From positions 1,856,003-1,920,002 of the forward strand of contig CM055101.1 in the NCBI GenBank assembly GCA_029204225.1: a stretch of 64,000 bases of DNA, read 5' to 3'. Below, in pieces: positions 48,561 to 58,671 of the stretch. The notes under the pieces are model-generated. The model was not told the origin of the DNA. It did no database searches and worked only from the letters and a program-made list of their open reading frames with translations. The DNA is from Diphasiastrum complanatum. Its lineage: Eukaryota > Streptophyta > Lycopodiopsida > Lycopodiales > Lycopodiaceae. Position 1 is the first letter of the stretch, and the number at the start of each line of letters is the position of its first letter. Made by a program: the position numbers and the translations under genes.

Positions 48561-49311
48561 GGAGCTGCACACAGTTGGCTTCTAGAGGCCTTAACAAGCA
48601 GAGCTCTTTCAAACAATCAGGCCCTCAGGGCTCTATGCCTGTGTGTTTTTTTTTCTTAAGGGTAAACAAGATAGGGAAATATCCAATGATTTTGACAGGC
48701 ACAAAAATGGCCTCAAGCAGAACTAGAGATATGTACTCTGCTTTTTGACAGGCCCACGGGGTATTGGATCCCAAACAGATCAATAACTTCTCAAAAAACT
48801 AGCAATGAATAGGCTCTGTTCATTGGGCATCCCTCAAAACTACTGACAAAGCTTTGAAAGCCTTAGTGCAATAAACAAGGCAATGACTGCCTTCTTGGAT
48901 AACAAACAATCTTTAAATAAATCACAGAACCTTGTGAATGTAACAATAAAGCTTTCCACAATTGCAAGCTTTGTAGACACAAGATTAATAACAACAATCT
49001 ACAGGATTAATCCCAATGCAATCTACACCCTTCCAAGATCTGCAACCAAATGTTAGAGATGGCAGAAAAAACAATTCACAAATCCACAAACAGTGGTAAC
49101 ACAATGCTAAAGGGAAAAACAGATCAATAGCAATGAAAATGAACAGAATTTAGAGTAAAGATCCAACAAAGAAATTAGAGTGGAAGGCACCAAGCAGATC
49201 AGCCTCTTCTCCTTTCCTCCTCCTTGTCTCGTGGATTGAGCACAAAAAGGAAGTGGAAGAGATGGGAGGCACCAAGCACAACAACTTCTACTCCTTCCTT
49301 TTCTTTCCAAG

Positions 49312-49313
<2 letters not shown>
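48561..49313. other. Unassigned, probably retroelement leader
   Basis: No gene. Homology to the BPS1-like upstream region ends near 48560. The minus strand from 49300 to 48900 looks like an untranslated leader, but I found no primer site or LTR pair. Confidence 0.3.

Positions 49314-49405
<92 letters not shown>
49314..49405. repeat. (CT)n microsatellite, about 46 units
   Basis: Uninterrupted CT dinucleotides over about 92 bases. Arg-Glu and Ser-Leu repeat open frames across it (all frames) are artefacts of the repeat. Confidence 0.98.
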
Positions 49406-49407
<2 letters not shown>

Positions 49408-49654
49408 AGAAGATGACAATGAACAATGGTATGCTGTCCCACACGCCTCCCTATACGTAGGGGTTCAATGGGCTGGAGGTGCACCCCTTCAAGAAATGGG
49501 GCACCTCCTTATGACTTTTCAAAAACTGACTCTAAAAATAGGGCACTGGCCCAAATTCGGTTTTCAGCACCTAGCTTGGCCTCAACTTGCAGTTTCAAAG
49601 TCAAGTTGGGTCCTATTTATGATTTCAGTTTTTATGGGCTCACGGCCAAGTTTT
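49406..49654. other. Unassigned stretch beside the microsatellite
   Basis: Non-coding to me. It has somewhat higher GC than its surroundings and ends where a copia relic begins. Confidence 0.3.
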
Positions 49655-49920
49655 TAATTGGTATTGGAAGGCGTATAGGACTCGAAATAGCCAAAATGGC
49701 TAGTCATGTTCTGTGTAGCTCCGGAGTTCAGAAACCAGGAGCTGTCGTTGGATGTTCTTTGATGGCTAGTCATTAAGGCATCATTATCCGATTCTTGAAC
49801 TGACTGTGGTGCTTTTGTACCTGCATTGGCCACTTGTTTTGACTGCCCCTTGTTGTTGTTCTTTTCTTGCAGTATGCGGCAATCTTGGATCTTGTGGTTG
49901 GTTCATCGGAATGTCTGCAG
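49655..49920 (-). pseudogene. Copia gag-protease junction relic
   Basis: Minus-strand copy of the 29580-29830 type. The protease block reads NSGATQHMTSH-like (Asn codon at 49728-49726). The fragment ends near 49915 in the nucleocapsid. Confidence 0.65.
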
Positions 49921-50190
49921 AATAGACTGACTCAAGAACTTCACTTCATTCCATTTCAAACAAGTATGCGAGAGCAAATGCTCTTTATATAGCCTCGTAG
50001 ATGTTCTAAATATGAAATAACCGTCTTAAGTTCCATAACCACTTCTTGGCATTGGACCTTCAATAATCGCAAGCCTGCATCCATTGGTGAGTGAGCTAGT
50101 TTACAATTGATCAGATTGTTTGTGATAAGGGTATAATGAAGATACCGTTGCTGGGTGATAGAGATCTGCCTTCTCGCTCTGTCTCAGCGA
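49921..50190. other. Copia TATA/leader remnant
   Basis: Repeats 27431-27720: minus-strand TATATAAA at 49991-49984, then AATAATCGCAAGCCTG and following. Confidence 0.5.
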
Positions 50191-51310
50191 ATTTGTAGAT
50201 AGATTCGGTACATGCAGTACATTTCAAAGTAGCTTAGATTGAGCATTTGCAAAGCTCAATCTTACTGTACCTTCACCTTTAATAGCATGTGTGCTATTGT
50301 TGTCCATGTGAACATTTCATTTGGTATTGGAAGGCGTATAGGACTTGAAATAGCCAATATGGCTACTCATGTGCTGTGTGGCTCCGGAGTTCAGAAACCA
50401 GGAGCTGTAGTTGGATGTTTTCTGATGGCTAGTCATTAAGGCATCATTATCCGATTCTTGAATCGACTGTGGTGCTTTTGTACCTGCATTTGCCACTTGT
50501 TTCGACTGCCCCTTGCTGTTGTTCTTTTCCTCCAGTATGCGCCAATCTTGGATCTTGTGGTTGGTTCACCAGAATATGTGTAGAACAGCTAATTCTTTGT
50601 CGGCTAGTTTGACTGCTCTTGACGCTGTGTCGGTTCATGATTTAGCCTTGGTTGCTTTGGGCCTTTATTCTTTTGCATAGTTGAGCCTTTGTTGGTGTAT
50701 AAGACATGAGTGTCGACACTTGAGGAACTAGAGACTTTGTTCCTTCTGCTCTCTTCCTAAAACAACATTGTCATGACTCTTGAACGAGTCAATTCAGGGT
50801 GTGTCAAGATGATCATCACCCAGCTATCGTATGAGCTTGGCAAGTTTGAAATCAGTGTCATTACTACATCTTCATCATCTATCACAGATCCGAAAGTGGC
50901 CATTTGCTTTAGCATGTTCGTGAACTGGTTGATGTGATTCTGTAGGGAATCTTCGTTGGTCATCTTGAGAGAGAAAATGTTCTTTCTTAGATGTAGCTTG
51001 GAAGCTACGTCGCGCACATCGTACAAAGTGCTCAAGATGTCCTAGACTTCCTTGGAGATCTAAGCTTTATACACATGGCTGATTTGAGTGTTTGATATAT
51101 TGAGGATGATCAGCACAAAGGCTTTGCCATCCTTCAGCTTCCATCGAGAGATTGCACCATCATCAGCTTCGTTTCTTACCTCTGCACCTATAACAACGTC
51201 ATACAATGCTTTAGCCATTAGCACAGTTCTCATCGTAAATTTCTACAGATGGTAATTGGCTCCATCAAGCTTGTCCATGATAGGACTGGCTTTCCCTTGG
51301 AAATCCAGGT
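50191..51310 (-). pseudogene. Copia gag-protease relic
   Basis: Gag begins near 51308 (MDFQGKASPI... type start after CCACCTGG) and runs through KEVWDILSTLYDVRD (stop near 51042) and NQFTNMLKQMATFG to the nucleocapsid near 50560. The protease block has Asn (50391-50389) at the catalytic position. TATA box upstream at 51430-51423. Confidence 0.7.
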
Positions 51311-51630
51311 GGATATTAGTCTAAGCGATAGTAATAACTATCAGTGAATTGAGAATGAAAATAGAGTAACTCACTAACTTCACTTCATTCCATTTCAAAG
51401 AAATATGCGAGAACAAGTGCTCTTTATATAGCCTAGTAGTTGTTCTAAATATGAGTCTTCTTCTTTTCCAATTTTTATTTTTCATTAAATCACAAACATT
51501 CCCAATAATAGAAAGTCTACTGACTAAAGAAGTGAAAATATCAAATTGATAATAAAAAGTATTCAATCCATGATGTTCTGATGAACAAAAAAAACGATGC
51601 ACAACCGCATCATAACAGAACGTTCGCAAC
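51311..51630. other. gag leader with TATA box, then unique sequence
   Basis: 51311-51450 is the leader and TATA box of the adjacent gag relic. 51450-51630 has no match elsewhere in the window and no recognisable gene; it may be the 3'-untranslated part of the exon to its right on the minus strand. Confidence 0.4.
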
Positions 51631-51799
51631 TCAACCAAAAATGTTGCGCATAGTGTCCACTATAAAGAGTACCGCAACGAATATCAACAATCCAACAACT
51701 AAAAATAACACTACATCGATTCCAAATAGCCTGTAATCTTTGTTCCATATTGCAAAGTTACTCAGTTGTTCTCTCAGTTTTTCAATCATCTCTTGTTGA
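51631..51799 (-). pseudogene. Last-exon fragment: coiled coil plus C-terminal membrane anchor
   Basis: Minus-strand codons from the LTR junction at 51799: QQEMIEKLREQLSNF (amphipathic, coiled-coil-like), a short linker, then about 21 hydrophobic residues (VVLFLVVGLLIFVAVLFIV) and a short tail ending NIFG-stop at 51631. This is the shape of a tail-anchored protein. The gypsy LTR at 51800 cuts off everything upstream. I do not recognise the family. An apparent ATG at 51876 lies inside the LTR and is not a real start. Confidence 0.4.
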
Positions 51800-52080
51800 T
51801 GTATTATGTACCATAACGGTTCGCCCTTCAAGGACAACCTGCAAGGGGCACGACACAGGTCTGGCATTATCGACATGTTCGAGTGTCACGCATCACCATC
51901 CTAGGTGGTAACGTGCCACCGACAAGACTGTGCTTGACGGGACCCACTGTGCTATGCCTATATAGTGGTGGGGTTTCCCTCTTTCCTTTAACTTAGTCTA
52001 TTCGAGAGTTGGTGGATGGAGAGCATGTGGATGAGCCAGGATGTATCTCTAGGCCAGGAGTGTGCTAGGGAGAGCTAAGC
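51800..52080 (+). mobile_element. Gypsy LTR fragment related to 11314
   Basis: Starts TGTATTATGTACCATAACGG and follows the LTR at 11314-11595 with many substitutions (shared CACGCATCACCATCCTAGG, GGGACCCACTGTG, GAGCCAGGATGTATCT). Similarity fades after AGGGAGAGC near 52075. No gypsy coding sequence adjoins, so it is a solo or truncated LTR. Confidence 0.75.
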
Positions 52081-52183
52081 ACGATGGCTGGAGGTATCAC
52101 AAGAACACATGTAGCAAATATCCATGCACCATGCAAGTGTCATTTCCGACAGCAGATCGGCCGGATGTCGTGAAATTCAGACT

Positions 52184-52492
52184 GCATGGATTATCCATGC
52201 CAACTCCGACAACCGGCAGCTGGGCAAACCTCCGACAACGGTGCCGGAAATGGAAATTTTAATTTCGTGTGGATAATCCACGCCATAGTAAAAAAATTCT
52301 AAAAAAGGCTCAGCTTTCACGTGGATACCCCGTGGATATCACGTGGATAATTATCCACGCAAAATTTTTTTTTTTACACGTAAAATTCAGAGAGCTGGGG
52401 CCGTGGATAAATTTTTTTTTCTATCCACGTGGTATCCACGCAATTAAGTTTCTGGATTTCGCGTGGATTATCCACGCGTGGATAATCCACGC
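52184..52492. repeat. Cluster of GTGGAT/ATCCAC palindromes
   Basis: At least ten GTGGAT or ATCCAC (ATCCAT) cores in about 310 bp, mostly paired into near-perfect palindromes: 52184-52200, 52266-52282, 52341-52360, 52401-52440 (with a T-rich loop) and 52461-52492. Similar dense arrays occur in the subterminal regions of CACTA elements, where TnpA-type proteins bind. A CACTA relic lies downstream, but no CACTA terminal repeat was found next to the cluster. Confidence 0.75.
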
Positions 52493-53220
52493 AAATTTTT
52501 TTGACCAAAAAAAAAAACATTTGGCGCGAACCAAAATGTGGTTCGCTCCTAAACTAGAGATCGACTTTCTTTTTTCCTGTTGTGTCAGAGAGAGAAAAAG
52601 ATGAGATGGGGATGAATGTGAGTTAGAAGATTGATAGTATTTAGGGTTTTTAGTTCATTGATGGATGTTAATAGTATGTGTTTTGTGATCATAAGTTTTG
52701 AGATCTTTCTTATTTGTCATGTAGGCTTGGATATGAAGAATGAAAAAAGAGCTTTCATTGCAAAGGATTGAAAGATCAAGTGCATGCAAAAGGAAAAGCA
52801 AAGATTGCAAAGCAATGGAGATACAATAGTAAACGTAAATTCACATTTATTTTGATTCATTTGTATTTAGTTGATAACTTAATGTGTTATCTATTGATGC
52901 ATTATATTGTGGTTTCCATTACTTTCTATTATGCATTCTAGCATGCAAATCATGTGTAAAATAGAAACATTGCATTGAATTCTTTAATAAATACATCAAT
53001 AGATACATTTGCATTGAATACATCAATAGATACATTTGCATTCAAATGACTATATATTTGCATTCATGAATTAAAAATATATGCATTCAAAATTTTTGCA
53101 AGAATGATGTGTTGCCAAAACATTATATTGATTGATTTAAAAAAAAGTACTTTGATGAGAGAATAAATTCTCCCTTCCTACATGGCCTTCTACAAGGCCT
53201 TACATTTATTTTAAAAACCT
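52493..53220. other. Hairpin, E2F-like site and non-coding sequence
   Basis: 52526-52546 is an 8-bp stem inverted repeat (GCGAACCA/TGGTTCGC), overlapped by TTTGGCGC (52520-52527), an E2F consensus match. A 27-bp unit is repeated twice in tandem at 52990-53043. The remainder is AT-rich and contains no gene I can support; it may be the 3' region of the minus-strand gene that ends at 53221. Confidence 0.5.
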
Positions 53221-54334
53221 CTACTCATCATCACTTCCTCCCTCCTCACCTCCTTCGTCTTGTAGGTGTATGTTGGTGTCCACATCTTCAAACTCCCCTT
53301 CACTCACATTCACGTTCTCTTCCACATTTGGCTCTTCAAAAGTTTCTACATTTTCTTCCACATCCGAAGTTGTAGAGCCTCTCTACAAAATAGAATCAAA
53401 GATTCAATTAAATTGAGATTAAACTTACTTGTAAACCACAAAATAAACAATCACAAAACAATAAAGGTTAAGAGTTTACGATTGGAAACAATCCATGAGA
53501 TTCCATAAAAGCCTTAAGGCTGGCATATCCATCATCGTAACCTTGTTTGTACTCCGCGATGGCCATGTGTCTTCCAAAATCACTAAGCTACAATCAACAA
53601 AAAAAACATAGTTTAGCAATACAATATAGTTTAGCAATAAAAAACATTGACAATCTCACTACAAAAATAGAATCATAGTAAAAACTATTGCACTTACAAA
53701 TTGGGCCTCTAGATTGTCATGTTTACTTTGGCCATGTTTTAAGAGCTTCTCGGCGGTGGCCTTACGTTGTTGTTCATACTTTTGGTTTGCAACAATTCTT
53801 CTTTCACCTTCCTCCAATCCCTTTTGGAGCACCATCCGGGCTTCGTGGGATTCTTGGGATTCCTCACGACTCTTCTCATCAATTGCCTTTTGTTTTGAAT
53901 CCAAAGGCACATTGTATTCAAGGCTCAAGTCCTACTAAAAGCATTGGATTTAGGGAATTCAGAATATAAAGTCTCTATTATTTTATTTTTGTCTTCAAGC
54001 GATTAGGAGGACCAATCGATCATGTAATCTTTACCAAAATATAAAGCTACTAAATCACGCAAACGGGCATGAACTACATTGCCACGCATAATTTTTATAA
54101 CTCTACCATGTGGATTAAGATCATAACACACACTACACGATTCTTGGGAAGGGGCATCTTCGGAAGCTCTTCTCTTGGATGATTCACCTGAAGAAGATAA
54201 CACAAGATTTTTTATTCTATTTCTTTGTTGAGGAGATAGATTCTCAAACCACTCTTGAGTACGGGCTCCTCACGAGCTCTTCTCCTAGATGGTCTCCCAC
54301 TTGACCTTCCACTTGACCTACCACTTGAAAACAT
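53221..54334 (-). CDS. Unrecognised multi-exon gene with acidic C-terminus
   Basis: Three exons join in phase 0 at canonical sites: 53931-53698 (donor GTAAGT at 53697), 53587-53480 (acceptor TTGTAG, donor GTAAAC) and 53382-53221 (acceptor TTTGTAG), ending TAG. They encode a charged coiled coil (EESQESHEARMVLQKGLEEG), a block with AEYKQGYDDGYASLKAFMES, and a strongly acidic tail. Upstream, codons from ATG 54334 give SSGR repeats and, after an apparent one-base shift near 54270, a block ending DYMIDWSS-stop at 54003. I could not join that part to 53931 by a clean intron. No family recognised. It may be the second protein (TnpA-like) of the neighbouring CACTA element or a captured host gene. The three in-phase exons argue against random sequence. 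Confidence 0.45.
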
Positions 54335-54429
54335 TGTAACAAAGAAAAACTTTAAAAGTTAGAAAGTAGTGGAGAATGGGAGTGAAAGAGTAGTGAAGAT
54401 TCTTATGTCAAATCGTACTGATCATAATA

Positions 54430-55010
54430 TTATTCTAGGGAAATTATCGTACTTCCACATGATTTAGAGAAAGAAAAAAGAATTGAGCTCTATTACAGAA
54501 AAGAGGAGCAGGCAAGACTAGAGTACAATGAACAACTATTGACTGGTTCATCTTCAAGCTCTTCTATCAGTCGACGTAGACCGCCTATTGATCCATCACA
54601 TGTATGTATATTGATTTATCTCATAATTTTTTTATTTGTAATAGTGATGTACTCCGATTTGGTTGAGGATTGTGATATAGTATATTGCTCTTTGGAAAGC
54701 CAAGACACCACTCCATCACAAATGAAGGTTGCCAATGCAATAAATGTACAAAGACTATTATGTCAATTTTTGTCACATGTTACAATTTGTCACATGTTAG
54801 AATTTGTCAATTTTCACTTGAATGACACTAAAAGAATTTGTGCAATTTGCATTTGGATTATTGGACCAAATTCAACCAGAATATGATGAGAGGATAGCAT
54901 GTACATGCACACAATGCAAAGGCCTTATGGTTCGGACAAGGAGGATTGTCAACGATCACATTTGGTTCAATGGATTGCACACAGAGAATCCAAGAGTACG
55001 AGAGGTAAAC
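54430..55010 (+). pseudogene. CACTA transposase-associated N-terminal region
   Basis: A charged exon (DLEKEKRIELYYRKEEQARL, then a Ser/Arg stretch ending DPSH) is followed by a GTATGT donor at about 54601. 54822-55006 reads LKEFVQFAFGLL, CTCTQCKG and VNDHIWFNGL. This fits the zinc-binding transposase-associated domain that precedes TNP2 in CACTA proteins (two Cys pairs, then H-x-x-x-NG). It is separated from the TNP2 part by about 2.5 kb containing repeats and a SET-like region. Confidence 0.5.
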
Positions 55011-55083
55011 TCTTTTAAGTGTTTTTGGAAATGCTTTAATCTTTGACCCTTATGACACTTCAAGTATAGTCTTGCTTCAAAAA

Positions 55084-55240
55084 GGAAAAATCCAAATAGA
55101 ATAATTAGATGAAGTTAATCTCTCGCTTTCTTTTAAAAGGAAAAATCCAAATAGAATGATTAGATGAAGTTAATCTCTCACTTGCTTCTAAAAGAAAAAA
55201 TCCAAATAGAATGATTAGATGTAGTTAATCTTAATTTCCA
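55084..55240. repeat. 55-bp tandem repeat, nearly three units
   Basis: Units start at 55084, 55139 and 55194 with AAAAATCCAAATAGAAT; the third is incomplete and diverges after about 37 bases. Confidence 0.9.
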
Positions 55241-55272
55241 TATCCAATCACCCATAATAGACTCATTCACGT

Positions 55273-55274
<2 letters not shown>

Positions 55275-55323
<49 letters not shown>
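55275..55323. repeat. (GA)n microsatellite
   Basis: Uninterrupted GA dinucleotides, about 24 units. Confidence 0.98.
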
Positions 55324-55325
<2 letters not shown>

Positions 55326-55559
55326 AAAGGTAACTAGCACTCCCAATTCTAGGAAGGTGTGTAGCCCTTGTTTTCTTCCGATAAAAGCGTGGTTCAAATG
55401 TTTTTTGTTGGAAGATGAGTTCCACAAAAAAGCCCAAACACACAGGGAGGGAGCATGTGGTGACATTTTGGAGTAGGATATAATTGTGTGGTTCGGGAGT
55501 TTTGATTAGCACTCTATAATGTTCTCTCTGTTTTTCTCTTCATGTGTGTTTAGGGGGTG

Positions 55560-55622
55560 GGTGTGTGTGTGTGTGTGTGTGCGAGTGTTTGTGTGTGTTT
55601 GTGTGCGTGCGTGTGTGTGTTT
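55560..55622. repeat. (GT)n microsatellite, imperfect
   Basis: GT dinucleotides with interruptions (GCGAGTGTTT, GCGTGC). Confidence 0.95.
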
Positions 55623-55670
55623 CATGCTACTGGTTTACGGTTTGTGTTATATATTAATTTATGTTTCATG

Positions 55671-55673
<3 letters not shown>

Positions 55674-55725
<52 letters not shown>
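55674..55725. repeat. (GA)n microsatellite
   Basis: Uninterrupted GA dinucleotides, about 26 units, just upstream of the SET-like frame. Confidence 0.98.
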
Positions 55726-55727
<2 letters not shown>

Positions 55728-55893
55728 CTGATACATCTAACATTTTCAAACTTTTGTAGAAGAAGAAACATAAGTTGGTTTCAAGGGAAAGAGTTTCAAG
55801 AGAGATCGAGAATATTATTGATAGAATAAATCACATGAATATTGATTTTGAATCATCATTGGCCTTAGATGATGCTCTTGTTGATGATGACCC

Positions 55894-56783
55894 TTGCATG
55901 ATATAATTAGTTCATCAATGTCTGGTGATTCAATCCATGTCTCCAAATCTCTAGAACATTTTTACTACCCAACTACACCTATCCTAGATATTGCACATGA
56001 GTCATCCACAATACTCCACATTGATTCCACAAACTTGACCACCCCTTTAAAAAAGAGAACACGTCTTGGACGTATTATGACTAGTTTGAAAGATAATTGC
56101 AAATTACTACGCACTGTTAATGTGTCAAAAGACATTCTAAGTTCTTTGTCTGACCTTCCTCTTCCACCTAGCTTGCAACCATTAGTAAAAACTTTCATTA
56201 CAAGTAGATTTTCATGTTGGCCACTCCAATCACCATTACCATTAAATGGAACACCATTTACGTATTGGGGTCGAATATACATGATCATGCCTAGTGAACA
56301 CTTTCCTGAAGTTTGTTTGGGCCTTTTTGCATTGATAATATTGAGGTTCCTCTAAATAGTGTTGTGACATTGATACCATATGCAGGACCTCAATACAATT
56401 GGGGTGATTGGCATGCTTTGTGTCGTCACCAATGGAGGATGCAAGTATATGGCTTGAATACAAATGCTTGTTCTTTAGAGGAGCAACGCATGCAAGGAGG
56501 CAACATCTCAAGAGCAAATCGTACATACATTGATGGACGTCCCAATGTGCATGGAAACATTGCTGCATATATAAATGGTTCCATTGGCCACCCTCTATTG
56601 ACAAATTGTGATTTTGAAGAACACGCCAATGGAAAATAAGAATATTTTACTAGGAATGTAAAGGGCACTTATGTAATGGTCTGTGCCACTAGATCTATCA
56701 GGTTTGTGGAGGAATTGTTCATCAAGTATAGTCTCAACCGTCCTCTACCCAAATATTTGCAAAAGACAATAAGTCATATGTGA
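55894..56783 (+). pseudogene. SET-like domain protein inside the CACTA relic
   Basis: An N-terminal part without known domain (open from 55894) leads into a stretch with the order of SET-domain motifs: GLFA/IDNIEVPLNSVVTLIPYAG (entry strand, 56322-56391), YIDGRPNVHGNIAAYINGS and TNCDFEE (counterpart of the D...GN.ARFINHSC..NC region, 56541-56621), and VCATRSIRFVEELFIKYS (counterpart of ATRDI..GEEL..DYG, 56680-56732). SET proteins transfer methyl groups to lysines. Here NHSC reads NGSI and the closing Asp is Lys, so activity is doubtful. A one-base shift near 56325 and an in-frame TAA at 56637 break it; the frame closes at TGA 56781. Confidence 0.55.
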
Positions 56784-57149
56784 AGATTTAAATTTTGTTG
56801 ATATGCAGAGATGTATAATCCATGCATCTTGATTGTATTTGGTTTGTTGCATCAGATATGTCAAATGTTAGAAGCATTATTCGTCATTTGCCTAGATGTT
56901 TACATAATGTAATAAGTGAAAGCTAATGACTGTGAAATTCGTAAATATGTAAATATGTAGAAGCGTGCAATTCTTGGAGTTCATTGAATGTTAACAAGTT
57001 GAAAAGAAAAATGGTCTAATAGATACATTGGTATGGTCATACTTTTTAAGCAAAGATGTCATTTATATTCATATGCAACATTTAGATCTATCGAGTATTG
57101 GAAGGAAATGTTTATCAAACATTGTTTCAACCTACTTCTTGTTATTTTG
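56784..57149. other. Non-coding gap within the CACTA relic
   Basis: AT-rich, no coding evidence; possibly intron, as it ends in TATATAG immediately before a Ser-rich frame. Confidence 0.4.
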
Positions 57150-58584
57150 GTATATAGGATTCTTCATCCTCATTTAGCGTTGGAGACAATAATCCTCGTA
57201 ATGGTCGACATAGACGACGAATGCAATACAACCTTCCTCATATAAAGCAATTACCTCGTCGTCTACGTCAACGCTTAAAAGAGATGATGGAAATTGATGA
57301 GCGCATTAATCAAGAGACTAATGCATCTGAATCTAGCTCATCTAGATCTACTTCTTCGCAAACAAGTTCCAACGATGAAAATGAGCTTCTAATGAATGAT
57401 GAATTTGAAGTCATGGGAGACATGTTGGATGATATGTACGAGAACAATAGTGCAGCCAGACACAATGAACAAGATGAGGAGGCACTTTTTGTCTAAAGAA
57501 GAACAAAAATTGTGAGAAGAATCAAAGACCGTATTGTATCCTGGAGCAAAGACATCTCGTTTGGCGGCTTATCTACTTCTATTAAATCTTCAAGCCAAAT
57601 ATAGATGGAGTGACCAAAGCCTCAAATTATTATTTGAGTAAATTTTTTTTCATCTACTTGTCATTTTTGCTTTGAAACAAAATTTACAATTTGGACATCT
57701 ACTGATAATTTTTTTACAATGACTTCTTTTGTCATGTACAGACTATTGAAAAACAAAATTCTCCCAGAAGGGAATGTCATGCTTGAGACAAGAGATGAGG
57801 CACGAAAGATGTCGTCTAACATCGGGATGGACTACAAGCAATATCATGCATGTCCAAAAGATTGTATTTTATATCGAGGAAGGTACGAATCACTCAGGAA
57901 ATGTCCCATTTGTGATACTCCTCGATATAGAGATAATTTGCAAGGGGCAACCATTATGTGCAAAGTTTTAGGATATTTTCCAGTAATTCCATGATTGCAA
58001 CATTTATTTCGTTGTAAATCTCTTGCACAACTTATGGACTGGCATGCACACCATACCTCTACGGATGGGATGATGAGGGTACCTTCAGATTCACCTGCAT
58101 GGAAACACATCAACAAAGAGTATCCAAGCTTTGCCAACGAGTCAAGAAATGTGAGATTTGGTCTTGCAACAGATGGTGTGAACCCCTTTGGTGTACGAGC
58201 AACTATGTGGTCCATTTGGCTTTTTTGCTTTGTAAATTATAATATTCCTCCTTGGTTGAGTACAAAAAACGGACATATCATGTTGGCACTTCTAATTCGT
58301 GGCCAACGCAAGGTTAAGAACATGGATGTATATCTTGAGCCGCTTATTGACGAGTTGGAAGATTTGTGGAAGGGGATAAAAGCATATGACATTTCGCGCC
58401 CCTTACATTAGAGGGAGTTTACACTACATGCCATTGTAATGTGGACAATGCATGACTATCCAACAAAAGAGAGACAAAAAATATCAAAAGCGGAATGGGA
58501 CTTTGTAAGAGGATGCGAATGGAAGGTATTATTCTTTAGATACTTTATTATTAGAACATTCTTGTTTATAACAATATTTGTTTA
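57150..58584 (+). pseudogene. CACTA (En/Spm) TNP2-type transposase
   Basis: 57153-57496 encodes a basic then Ser/acidic leader (RRLRQRLKEMMEID). After a frame change near 57500 the TNP2 body starts with LYPGAKTSRLAAYLLLLNL and RWSDQSLKLLFE. An intron at 57638-57741 (GTAAAT...ACAG) splices precisely to LLKNKILPEGN. Then come YKQYHACPKDCILYRG, CPICDTPRY, LGYFPVIP, TGA (57992), LQHLFRCKSLAQLMDWH, RFGLATDGVNPFG (first catalytic Asp of the DDE core), NIPPWLSTKNGHIMLALLI, YLEPLIDELEDLW, TAG (58409), and MWTMHDYP (second Asp). The domain normally continues for some hundred residues. Here it ends before the young copia element at 58672. Two nonsense codons and the truncation make it inactive. Confidence 0.85.
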
Positions 58585-58671
58585 ATCATTTTGAAACACC
58601 ATGTTTATTCACAGTGATTATTTATGAGATTCATGTTTGTCATGTGGCAGTGCAAAATGTATAATGCTATA

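Noticed and set aside
49107-49484. Arg-Glu and Ser-Leu repeat proteins in several frames
   Set aside because: Translations of the (CT)n/(GA)n microsatellite; the same applies at 26384-26717, 48107-48376, 55263-55466 and 55519-55829.
51706-51720. CACTACATCGATTCC as a CACTA terminal repeat
   Set aside because: It lies within the tail-anchor exon frame, has no inverted partner in the window and no 3-bp duplication I can see.
51631-51876. 81-codon protein starting at 51876
   Set aside because: The first 26 codons are antisense LTR; only the part from 51799 is plausible exon.
52300-52500. TTATCCACG boxes as bacterial DnaA sites or a replication origin
   Set aside because: The window is plant nuclear DNA; the boxes are halves of the local palindromes.
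52560-53220. CRISPR-like array from the 27-bp tandem pair at 52990-53043
   Set aside because: Two adjacent units without spacers, in a plant context.
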